Positions 11,830 through 20,626 of a DNA stretch of 64,000 nt are shown here, piece after piece. Position numbers and translations under genes: made by a program. Positions within the stretch are counted from its first letter, which is position 1. Each line of letters begins with the position of its first letter. Location: NCBI GenBank assembly GCA_021401465.1, contig JADDMT010000001.1, positions 799,861 to 863,860 on the forward strand, given 5' to 3'. The notes beneath the pieces were generated by a model, which worked only from the letters and a program-made list of their open reading frames with translations, did no database searches and was not told the DNA's origin. The DNA is from Teratosphaeria epicoccoides. Its lineage: Eukaryota > Ascomycota > Dothideomycetes > Mycosphaerellales > Teratosphaeriaceae.

Positions 11830-13327
11830 AGGGTACGAGTTGGGGACCACAGTGAGCCTGCTGTGCTGGCCAGAATGTGGCGGGCAGCACGGACATGACG
11901 GACAGGTCAGAAGCGGGGTCCGACGGCGGCGGTTGGCTGTCGCCTGGGACGATGCAGTGGTACAGCTTCGACATAATGCAGTGAGAGGGTATCGTCGCTC
12001 TGAGCCTTTGGAGGACCATGTATCTCCAAATGCTTTCTGAGGAGATACAAGCGTCACGCCCCACAGTAGACTTGCCAATGGCTGTATGGCGTCAGCTACA
12101 CCTTGTGCCTCGAAACCACCACGCAAAACTCTATGATTACCGTCTCGCTCGATCTTTTGTGCACAAGCTTGCACCGAACGATTTTCCCTACACATGTTGT
12201 AGTACGCCAAGACCAACCGCAACAATACTATAATCAGCCAATACAACGCCTTGCAGAAGCCATTCTACTCTGCTCTATTGCTTCCCGACCAGGCGACGTC
12301 CATGGCCCTCATGCTGCCATAGTTATTCTACAGCTCAAAATACGTTACGTCACCCGATTCAAATTCGATCTACTGTATCTTGAGGGCGTTGACATGACCT
12401 ATCCCCATCAGCCAACCGTTTGCAGTCTCTTGTGCCAAATCATCGATGGCCAGGTCGCCCACAAACGTGTTTCTCGCCTACTGCATGGAAAGCGAATCTA
12501 GCTGCGCGAGTCTGCAGGTCAGGCTAATGGCCGGCTGGCAGTCGGTGCTGGTAACATTTGTTGGACAAGTAAGGACGACCGTTCCAGGAAGCTTAAAGAT
12601 CCGAACCCGCAGTTTTGCCGGGAGCACGATCAGAGGTCGCGTCCAGCAGATTGATGCTGCCTGGATTTCGAGCTGTGTCGATGTCCATTGGCCCAAGTTC
12701 TCCGGTGTAAATGGGGGCCATGACGTCCCGCGTTGACGAGCTGACCGAGTACGAGCGTCGATGCGAAGATGTGGCCAAGTATTGTTATGCTTGAAAGTCT
12801 CTCGCAAGCAGCGAATTTTAACAGGCATGTGGAACTGTGCGGGCGGCCAAGTTCTATCTCAATTTCCACGTGTCAATCTGGAGGCCCTGGCTGACGGCTT
12901 GAACTCGCCTAGACCAGTACGCAATTCTGTGTAGTTGCAATACGGCTCCGATTGTCTACTGATGACCAACAACCATCCTTGCGCTCCTCTCTGCTGATGT
13001 GGGCGCAGTTGCACAAACAGTAAAGTTTGGACCCCCCAGTGGGCCTACTCCGGTCCTGCAACCTACTTGTACGAATATTCCAGCATTATGTGCTAGCACC
13101 TCAACTGCATTCAACTCCATGCCCGTGTCTTGCCTCGAGCTCATCGGCCATGACAAAGGCCGATGATCACCTAGTCGTTCAACCAGAGAATCGCCACTAA
13201 GAAATCTGTTCCGCGTATCTCTGGCCGAGATCATTCTGCCACTGTTGGTCCTTCAACTCGCTTCTTTAGCGGGATCAGTTTAGCTAGTGGCAACGACCGT
13301 TCGTTAGCTCTTCGCTGTGAGCAATCA
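11830..13327. other. long intergenic region, no supported gene
   Basis: About 1.5 kb between NAA10 and the broken kinase. Open frames on both strands (for example 11533-12246 and 12478-12828 on minus) are antisense shadows or lack any domain. I see no repeat, RNA gene or mobile element that can be supported. Confidence 0.4.
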
Positions 13328-14338
13328 TCAAGCGTCATTCTGCGGGCAGTCCGTATATAACCAAGGGTCATCCAAGAGCTGCTTCGCGGTACTCCTCTGT
13401 TCCGGATGCCATGTCGGCATCCTCCTGACAAACCTGAGAAACATGGCCTTCTCCTCGCCACTTATGTTAACGATCGTGCTTTCAAAATTCAAATTGTGAA
13501 GAACAATACCAGGCTCTCGAAAGCAGCCTGTGCAAATCAATCAGCGTTTCCCTCATCATTGAAGAAACTAACGTACCATCAGCGTCGTAGAATCAGGACA
13601 GTCGTCGACCACTCGCCAGCTCTGTAGTTCGCGGCCCTATAAGAGCGGTAATATCTGCAAGATGTTGGTATTCGTCAATGTCCTTGGTCGTCTCTTCGAT
13701 GCAGTCGCGGAAGAGCGTCTTGTCTTACAATAGATCCCACAGCTTGGAAGAGAAGGTCAGCAGATGGTCATGACTTCCTAGACGGGCGATCATACCATGA
13801 CTCCAAGACTCCAGATATCCGCTGGATAGGAATAGCCGGCGTCAAAAACGACTTCTGGAGCACGATAGATTGGTGCTTGGATGGAACCGGAATGTAGAAC
13901 ATTTCCGAAGATGGATCGGTCGAAATCGACGATTTGTATGGTCCCCGTGGGTCTAGCGAGCTTGCCGTAGTTCTTCCGTGCCAAATAGATGACACGATCA
14001 TCAATATGCTTTTGCGGCAGGGGGTTGCGATTTTCCTCACAAGCATATCGCTCAAGGATGGTATCGTCTTCGAGCCTAACCATGATATTGTCGGGCTTCA
14101 GATCTGTCCGTGACATCAGCCCGAACAACTTGTGTACGCATTCCACACCTCATGACAACGTAACAGTATGAATGACCTGGCATTCAGTATGTAGATAATG
14201 GAGTCCATGGAGAATCATCTGAAGAAGGATCTTCAAGATCTCGGAGGGAATGATACCTCCGATATATCTTCTCTGATACAGCCACAATGGCTCCATAGTC
14301 GACAGGCCTGCCGACTTGTCATTGGTAGGGCAATGCAA
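13328..14338 (-). pseudogene. broken SRPK-type serine/threonine protein kinase
   Basis: Recognisable pieces of an SR-protein-kinase-like kinase occur in order on the minus strand. These are PLWLYQRRY and ECQVIHT near 14300-14153, DLKPDNIMV (catalytic loop) near 14105, TIQIVDFDRSIFG (DFG-like, here VDFD) near 13945-13905, YRAPEVVFDAGYSYPADIWSLG near 13870-13800, LFRDCIEETTKDIDEYQHLADI near 13710-13650, and the C-terminal lobe WHPEQRSTAKQLLDDPWL near 13400. An intron after WSLGVM and one near 13540 look spliceable. In-frame stops interrupt it at 13725-13727 (TAA, inside the block following WDLL) and at 13593-13595 (TGA). The His-Thr/Asp-Leu junction near 14150 lacks a donor in the right phase. 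The N-terminal glycine loop is not found. It reads as a dead or truncated copy. Confidence 0.75.
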
Positions 14339-14339
14339 T

Positions 14340-15063
14340 AGTCCTGTACAAGAGGCCGTTGTGCCTACGAGTGACGGCAGGGAAGGTCCTCACCCTTCCC
14401 TACCAGCAATGACCTTGGCTTCCCTAGGATGTGCGCCCGCGCCAGCCGGCTATCGCACTCTCGTGGGCATTCTGGGTGGACAGGAGCGCTTTCGGTAATG
14501 TGAAGCTTCCACTGATCAGCAGGGAGGAAATGCCGAAACGCCAAGCCTGCGTCTCCCGCTGTCCCCGACGTGGCTACACCGGCTGGTTGTTGGAAGAGAA
14601 AGGCTTTGCGACAGTCGTAATACGCCTGCTCAGGAGTTCCTCGGTCCCATGGAGTTGGGTCTAGATAGGTAGAAACGTGGAGTCAACAGCAAATACTGAT
14701 GGCTCGCATTTCAATTTCAGTCGTGATCTTTTCCACGCTTGTTGTCGGAGCCGTTATTACATGGCCACATTGTATCGTACCGGAGAGCGATGTTCGGAGC
14801 ACACAGCTTGTGCGGAGAATAAAACGTCAGAGATCCTAAAGGCGGTGGGTATGAAAGTCGTCTCGGACTTTACGTGTGTGTTTCTTGTGCTCAAGCTTTC
14901 GACCGCCGTTAGCTTTACTGACCTAGTGTCCAATACGCTGCTGCGCAGCAGTGCTGCCCGAAGTCGGCCCGGTGAATCTCAACACGAGCGCGTCACGCGT
15001 AGATCGCCTGCGATACTTTACACACTGCATCCCCAACCGCGTGCTGTCGCCTTTTGGAGGGAA
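14340..15063. other. region upstream of unknown gene; possible kinase remnant
   Basis: The minus strand should hold the N-terminal lobe of the broken kinase, but I can recognise only weak traces up to about 14390. On plus, the reading frame of the next gene is open from 14677, but the part before 15064 has no domain and looks like upstream sequence. Confidence 0.35.
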
Positions 15064-15861
15064 ATGCCAGACACAAGCATGCTCTCAACCCAACACATCA
15101 ACCACAACTCACCCATCGCCTTCCTCCCCGCGTTTCCGTCGCCGCTATCGCCCCGCAGCGCGAACATCTATGGACCCTACCGCGACAACAGTATCTGCAT
15201 GTCCGATCTGGTCACGAAGGACGAGCATAACAGGATCCCCTCTCCGATTTTCAAAGTGGGCGACAAAGATCATGATGCACGAAGACGCCGGAACGTGAAG
15301 AAGGCACCAAGTCCCAAACAAGATGATCTGAAAGAGAGGCGACGCAGCATGTTCCTCCGCAACGTGCGAGAGAAGCGCGAAGACAAGCGTTTCGAGGCAC
15401 GAGGCGAGGACATGATAAGGTTGGACTTCATGCAGAGGCAGAGGGCATGGGAGGCACAGTTGGCGAGGGAAGGGAAAACTTACGCGCCGAAGGTCGAGGC
15501 GATTGAGGAGGAGGAGGAGTATGACCTCCCAACCACACTTGGAGGGACCGGCAGCGCGATGGATCTGTCGAGTCAACACGCGGCGACGAGAAGCCAGGAG
15601 GAGGAGGCGGATGAGTTGAGGCGGTTGGAGGACGAGGAGCTGGAGGCGATGTTGGAGATGATGCCGGCGCGTAGTAATGGATCACAGCACAAGCATGAGG
15701 ATGGAGTCGAGCGAGAGATGAATTTGTGGAGCGATGACGATGATTACGATGCGCTGTTCTCGGAGGCCATGGGAATGGAGACGGCATCGGACGGCGGGAC
15801 ACAGTCCACGGAGCATGCCGGCGGCGGTGGCGGAGGAGATGTGGATATGGATATGTCGTGA
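15064..15861 (+). CDS. unknown charged, mostly disordered fungal protein
   Basis: Not recognised to a named family. From the ATG at 15064 the product is 265 residues; the frame stays open back to 14677, but that part looks non-coding. The start MPDTSMLSTQHINHN leads to a Pro/Ser stretch (AFLPAFPSPLSPRSANIYGP). A basic, probably helical region follows (KERRRSMFLRNVREKREDKR, then RGEDMIRLDFMQRQRAWEAQ), a likely coiled segment, and then Glu-rich blocks (EEEEADELRRLEDEELEAML). The end is a low-complexity Gly run and an acidic tail (GGGGGGDVDMDMS). No signal peptide, membrane span or catalytic motif is visible. Such proteins with a conserved basic helix are common in Pezizomycotina. Intact, single exon. 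Confidence 0.7.
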   Translation: MPDTSMLSTQHINHNSPIAFLPAFPSPLSPRSANIYGPYRDNSICMSDLVTKDEHNRIPSPIFKVGDKDHDARRRRNVKKAPSPKQDDLKERRRSMFLRNVREKREDKRFEARGEDMIRLDFMQRQRAWEAQLAREGKTYAPKVEAIEEEEEYDLPTTLGGTGSAMDLSSQHAATRSQEEEADELRRLEDEELEAMLEMMPARSNGSQHKHEDGVEREMNLWSDDDDYDALFSEAMGMETASDGGTQSTEHAGGGGGGDVDMDMS

Positions 15862-16086
15862 AGGTACCTGCGTTACAAGGAGATTGCAGTGCATAGGTTT
15901 TTTGGGATTAGCGATGGCGTTGGTGGCTTTGAATTTCGCAGTGCCAAAGAATGGCAAGCAAACGATTGCTGGCAAAACATGCTTTCGGAAATATCCTCCT
16001 GGCACCGTCAGGCAGCTGGGTATCACATCAACCTTAATGTCGCCCCGGTATGTACAGAATACACAAGCGAAAGCCCATCATTATGG

Positions 16087-17155
16087 CTATTGCGTTGGGC
16101 AGCCCTGGTCCATTTCTCCCAGTGCCTCTTGGGCTGCATTCATGTCTCCCACCAAGTCTGGTGGCGGTGAGCCCGCCGCTTGCATCTGCAGGAACTTGTC
16201 AGTCTGACTTCTCCACACTTCTCGAACGAGTGGTGTCATCTCACCTTCTGCATCTTGTCAACAATATACTCCCGATCCTCCTCATTATCATCCGAATACC
16301 CCTGCCTCTCAAACCTCCCCACAATTTGACCCACGAGCTTCTGCTGCTCCATATACCTCTCCAAATCCTGCTTACTCGCCTTCTCCGCATTCGCCACCAT
16401 CCAGCCGGGAAACTTCACATGCAACTCCTTCATCGGCTCGTACAATATCTCCTTGTTCGTGAGTTGCGACATCATCTGCAGCAGCATCTTGTTGAAATCC
16501 TCCTCGCCTCCCTTGCCACCTTGTAGGTCCTTGAGCATTTGAGCAATCATGTCTTCCTCTGACTGCCCTGATGACTGGGCGCCTGATTTTGCGGAAGCAT
16601 CAGATTGCTGCATACGTTCCATTGTCCTTCGAATCGTGTCATTGAAGTCGTCTTTCTTTGGTGCTGGAGTTGATTTCCTGTCCTCGGATGTTTTGGATAT
16701 ATCGGGAATTGCTTGCGTGGCTTCTTTTAGATGCTGTCCAGCTTCTCGGTCTGAAGGTGCAGCACCGGCGGCTATGAGTTCCTGCATCATCTGTTCGAAC
16801 TGCTTCTGCATTTCCGGGTTGTCGTCAAGCTCAGACATCAGCCCATGCACGCCCTTTTGTAACTGTGCTTGGAAGTCTTCATCTCCGGGATCGACGACTT
16901 GTGTCTTCTTGCCATCTTGACCCGGTCTGCCTGGTCCCGAGGTGGAAGGTGCTGTGGAGGATGTCGGCTGTGCTGTGGAAGGCTTGCTGGAGATGTTGGT
17001 GGACTGGAAGGAGTCAAGGACTTCTGGAGTGGGTCATGAGTATGATCGCTCCTCCGGTGATGGCATTTTCGGAAGCACTTGCCATCTAAGTCGTCCAAGT
17101 CATCCTCGTCTGGGTCGGGAGCTGTTTCCACTTGCTGGTGAGGCTTGTCGGCCAT
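16087..17155 (-). CDS. PEX19: peroxisomal membrane protein import receptor PEX19
   Basis: PEX19 is the cytosolic chaperone and import receptor for peroxisomal membrane proteins; its N terminus docks on PEX3. Three exons, 17155-17083, 17023-16245 and 16185-16087, make 316 residues. Exon 1 is the acidic N terminus (DPDEDDLDDLD). Intron 1 has a GC donor (GCAAGT, G at 17082) and a CAG acceptor, and joining restores DDLDDLD-E-VLDSFQ. Intron 2 (GTGAGA, branch CTGAC, CTGCAG) joins DKMQK to MQAAGSPPPDL. The body carries the helical cargo-binding region: HGLMSELDDNPEMQKQFEQM, then EILYEPMKELHVKFPGW and QKLVGQIVGRFE. The protein ends in GCPTQ, a CaaX-like box fitting the farnesylation known for this family. 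Without the GC-AG intron the N terminus would be frame-shifted. It is divergent from UBC9. Confidence 0.95.
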
Positions 17156-17604
17156 GGCGGGGTATGTGCCTTGTGCTTCGAAGCGTGAACACGATGGCGG
17201 TACGATGGTGAAGGTGAGGGAGGAATACTTTGAGTATAGTCAGCTCGAGCGTTTGCGTGGGATATGAGACAGCTGATCACATGCACGATGTACATTGCTT
17301 CTGCTCGCGTATATCAACATGCATCGTCCAGCATCCTCGGTACTGACACCGTCAATCGATAACACTGCGAGCCAGTCACATGCTACCGAGCCGCCCCACT
17401 TTCAGAAGCGTAGGCCTCGCGAACCAAAGCCCCAACGATTACGAGGGTAGTATCTTTCACTTCACGTGCAAACGAAAACAAACAAGGTTACGCGCGCATG
17501 TGCGATCGCATCTAAAACGGCTACTTAGACATCTTCTCTTGCACGTTGATCACCACATACCCGACTGCTGACAACACACAAACGCGACTGAAAGGCGAGC
17601 AACG
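17083..17604. promoter_or_regulatory. divergent upstream region of PEX19 and UBC9
   Basis: PEX19 begins at 17155 on minus and UBC9 at 17605 on plus, leaving about 449 bp for both promoters. No TATA box stands out. The region just before UBC9 is A/C-rich (acaacacacaaacgcgac). The role is inferred from gene layout only. Confidence 0.4.
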
Positions 17605-18142
17605 ATGGGCTCCCTCTGTATGACGCGCCTCCAAGAGGAGCGCAAAGCCTGGCGTAAAGATCACCCCTTCGGCTTCGTCGCCCGCCCCGTCAAGACCAAG
17701 GAAGGCGCTCTCGACCTTAAGCGCTGGGACTGCGCGATTCCTGGCCGCGAAAAAACAATCTGGGAAGGCGGCCTCTTCAAGCTGGAAGTCCAATTCCCAG
17801 ACGAGTACCCGACCAAGCCACCAAAATGTACGCGAACGCTTCACCCAGAATGAATACATCCAGCGTCGAGCTGACATTGCGATACCAGGCAAATTCATCC
17901 CTCCGCTGTTCCACCCCAACGTCTATCCAAGCGGCACCGTCTGCCTCAGCATTCTCAACGAAGAAGAGGGCTGGAGACCCGCCATCACTGTCAAGGAGAT
18001 ATTAGTAGGCATTCAGATGCTGCTTGATGAGGTCAACCCGGAGAGCCCGGCGCAGGCGGACGCGTACAATCTGTACAAGAAGGATCGCGCAGCTTACGAG
18101 CGGAAAGTGAAGCAGGTGGTGAGAGAGAACCAGGCGCCGTAG
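17605..18142 (+). CDS. UBC9: SUMO-conjugating enzyme E2 UBC9
   Basis: E2 enzyme that carries SUMO as a thioester and transfers it to substrate lysines in the nucleus. Exons 17605-17827 and 17889-18142 join in phase 1 (KPPK-C-KFIPPLF) to a 158-residue protein, the normal UBC9 length. The conserved N terminus (RLQEERKAWRKDHPFGFVA) is the SUMO-binding helix region. HPNVYPSGTVCLSIL contains the catalytic cysteine with the upstream HPN motif, and EGWRPAITVKEILVGIQ and NPESPAQADAYNLY follow as expected. The intron has a GTACGC donor and a CAG acceptor. It is convergent with the MCP2-type gene. Confidence 0.97.
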
Positions 18143-18463
18143 TCTGAGACCCTGATTCTTGAGTAATAGTGGGTCCGAGAAAGGTTTGGGGCACGGAGAG
18201 GAAAGGTTGGCAAGGACATACACGATTGATGACATTAGCGATGGTGTTTTAGGCGTTCATCAGAGGCGGCTCCACTTTGAGCGACAATGAGGGAAGGGAA
18301 AGCGAAGGTCCATGCTTATGCACATGCGAATCGCGTCTGCCCAGACAGCACAGCCACATACATATACTACGTACTCGCAAGCCTGCTCCAGCTTGCTGAT
18401 GCGCTTCTTCAGCGACACGAGTATACAAAACAAAGTACCACACATCAAACCCTTGAATCTAGT
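18143..18463. other. short intergenic region between convergent genes
   Basis: UBC9 (plus) and the MCP2-type gene (minus) end towards each other. Only 3' flanking sequence is visible. Confidence 0.5.
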
Positions 18464-20284
18464 CTAGATATTCAACTTATCCTCCCCACCCTGCATGATA
18501 TCTGCATTTAACCCGAACCGCCTCCTCGCACTCAGATACAACTCATACACCCTCAACTTGACCGCCACACTCGCATACCCTCCCAATGCAATCACGTACA
18601 TCGCCAGATTCTGCGGCCACAGCAAACTCCCTCGGATCTGCTCCACCTGCTCCTCAAATACAGTTCTTGCACAATACCTAGCCAGAATCATGAACGTCCT
18701 CGCAGGCCCTTGCCGCGTATGCAGATTCTCATCCAGACTCCGCGTCAGATCATTCGTTTTCAGAATGAGCAGGATGATGCGAGGTACGCGGCTGAGGAGG
18801 CCAACGAGCTGAGATAGCAGTCCACCTTCTCCCAGCGCTTCGCTGAACGCGCGCTTCTCTTCCGCGTTCCGGGACTGCGTAACACCAGATTCGGACTTGA
18901 CGACGCGGTAATCACGCCCCGTGATGGCGGACGCGAAGATAGGGAATTCTTCATCGCCTATGCCAGCGACTTCGTGAGCGTACTTGCGCATGCGCGCTTC
19001 GTCGACATCGAGGACCGCAAGCCAGAGGTGTGCATAGGCGCGGCGGAGGGACACGGGGATGTCCCTGTATAACCCATGGTCGTAGAGGATGATGTCAAAA
19101 TTCCTTGGTTTGCTTTTCTTAGGATTTAGTCGGATTGCCAGGTTCCCGCCATGCGGGTCGCAGTGCAGTGGTGCATTGGTGCCGAAGATCATCTCGTTGA
19201 AGATCCGAGCGAGAGCCGCGGAGACTTCGTCCCGATCTATGCCGTTGGAGTCGAGGAACGCGAGATCGTCCGGGCGGTGGCCCGAGATGAATTCCATGAT
19301 CAGCATGCGGCGCTCCGCGTAGTAGACCTCAGGTATTACGAGAGGGGAGTTAGGGATCCTGGTAAAGTATTCTTTGCAGCGCTTGGCATTGCGGCCTTCT
19401 TCTCGAAAGTCGAGTTCTTTGGGAAGGGAGTATTCCATTTCCTCAGAGAGCCAGGTGAGGTCGTATTCTGGAAACCAGTACTTGAGAGTCTGGAAGGTGA
19501 AGCGGGTCAGTGCCAGGTCGAGTTTGCTCCAGTCGTCGAGGTTGGGATGTTGGACTTTGACGGCGACTTTTTCGCCGGTTTGTTTGAGGGTGGCGATGTG
19601 GACTTGGGCGAGACTTGCTGCGCCAATGGGTTGGGTCACGAAGGTGGAGAAGAAATCTTCCAGCTTCTTTCCAGTATCGTTCTTGACCATTTCTTCGATG
19701 CTGGTGTAGGAGGAGACGGGGCATTTGTCCTGGAGGGGGATGAAGGTGTCGCACCATTCGTTGGGTAACAAGTAGTTGAGGCTGCTCAGGTGTTGGCCGA
19801 GCTTGATGAAGATTGAGCCATTCTTCTCCATGGCCTCCAGCGATCTCTTCGCGCAGCGCAAATGGCACGCGCTCAGCTTCTCTCTGAAGTCTGCTTCGTC
19901 TCCTTTCTTCAAGACCCAGTAATAGTCGTTCACACATAACACCAAGGTGACTCCTACTCTTCCACTCCTCTCAGCAGCCAAGTATACATATCTCGCTCGC
20001 TCACTGAACGCCAGTGCTCCTAGTCCGCTCACCACAACGATGGTTGTTGCGACTGCGACTTTGCGCTGTTGGGCCGGCAGCTTGATTCTTTCCCGCCATG
20101 CTCGCTTCCCTGCTTGAGTACATCGTTGGCTTGAAGTGTAGAAGTTCGACGATTGTATATTATCCTGTATCCGATTCAGGCGCGATCGTGACCGCGAAAG
20201 GCATTCTCGACATGTCCATAGCGTTGTCTGCGATATGTGGGTTCTGAGGGCGAACAAGATCCGCCGCGGTAAGATGTTTGTCAT
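18464..20284 (-). CDS. MCP2: mitochondrial ABC1/UbiB kinase-like protein, MCP2/ADCK1 type
   Basis: Single exon, 606 residues, ABC1 (COQ8/UbiB) atypical kinase family. The arrangement matches yeast Mcp2 (also called Cqd2) and animal ADCK1, which act at mitochondrial membranes in lipid and coenzyme Q homeostasis. The N terminus is Arg/Ser-rich and lacks acidic residues (MTNILPRRILFALRTH), fitting a mitochondrial presequence, followed by one hydrophobic segment (VAVATTIVVVSGLGALAF, about 75-92). The family KxGQ motif is IKLGQHLSSLNYLLPNEW; then come PIGAASLAQVH (Ala-rich loop), VAVKVQHPNL (ATP-binding Lys), MEFISGHRPDD, HCDPHGGNL (catalytic-loop counterpart) and ILYDHGLYRD (the DxG counterpart). 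ILLILKTNDLTRSLDENL is typical of the MCP2 branch. No lesion is seen. It is divergent from AFG1. Confidence 0.92.
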   Translation of the reverse strand: MTNILPRRILFALRTHISQTTLWTCRECLSRSRSRLNRIQDNIQSSNFYTSSQRCTQAGKRAWRERIKLPAQQRKVAVATTIVVVSGLGALAFSERARYVYLAAERSGRVGVTLVLCVNDYYWVLKKGDEADFREKLSACHLRCAKRSLEAMEKNGSIFIKLGQHLSSLNYLLPNEWCDTFIPLQDKCPVSSYTSIEEMVKNDTGKKLEDFFSTFVTQPIGAASLAQVHIATLKQTGEKVAVKVQHPNLDDWSKLDLALTRFTFQTLKYWFPEYDLTWLSEEMEYSLPKELDFREEGRNAKRCKEYFTRIPNSPLVIPEVYYAERRMLIMEFISGHRPDDLAFLDSNGIDRDEVSAALARIFNEMIFGTNAPLHCDPHGGNLAIRLNPKKSKPRNFDIILYDHGLYRDIPVSLRRAYAHLWLAVLDVDEARMRKYAHEVAGIGDEEFPIFASAITGRDYRVVKSESGVTQSRNAEEKRAFSEALGEGGLLSQLVGLLSRVPRIILLILKTNDLTRSLDENLHTRQGPARTFMILARYCARTVFEEQVEQIRGSLLWPQNLAMYVIALGGYASVAVKLRVYELYLSARRRFGLNADIMQGGEDKLNI

Positions 20285-20626
20285 CGCATCGTTCGGACTA
20301 TGTGTTCAGGATCCAGGCCGGGCTCATCATAGACATTATACCGTCGTGTGGTCATGGGAGTATAGTGGCATGCCTTCATCACGAGTAGGAAGATCGACGA
20401 GAGTTTCTTCGAACGACATCATTTTATTCGACCCGAGCCGAGGCGCATTCCTTCTGAGACAGTACTTGTTCAACATCTCATCTACACGAATCGGTCGAAC
20501 CAGATCAGCATGATTCGTCTGTCGCTTGGTGTCTTATGAATTGTGAGAGTAATTAAGCTGGCCAGCATCTTGCTGCATCTCCAGCGCAAGGCGATACAGG
20601 CGACCTCAGACAATCTTTACAGCCAT
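20285..20626. promoter_or_regulatory. divergent upstream region of two mitochondrial genes
   Basis: This separates the starts of the MCP2-type gene (minus) and AFG1 (plus). The AFG1 N terminus is unresolved, so part of this stretch (an ATG-led frame at about 20511 running into GTGAGAGT) could be a small upstream coding exon. No clear box motif is visible. Confidence 0.35.

Noticed and set aside
11533..12246. 237-codon minus-strand frame
   Set aside because: Overlaps the last exon of NAA10 in antisense and has no domain.
19151..19768. 205-codon plus-strand frame
   Set aside because: Entirely antisense to the well-conserved MCP2-type gene; a shadow frame.
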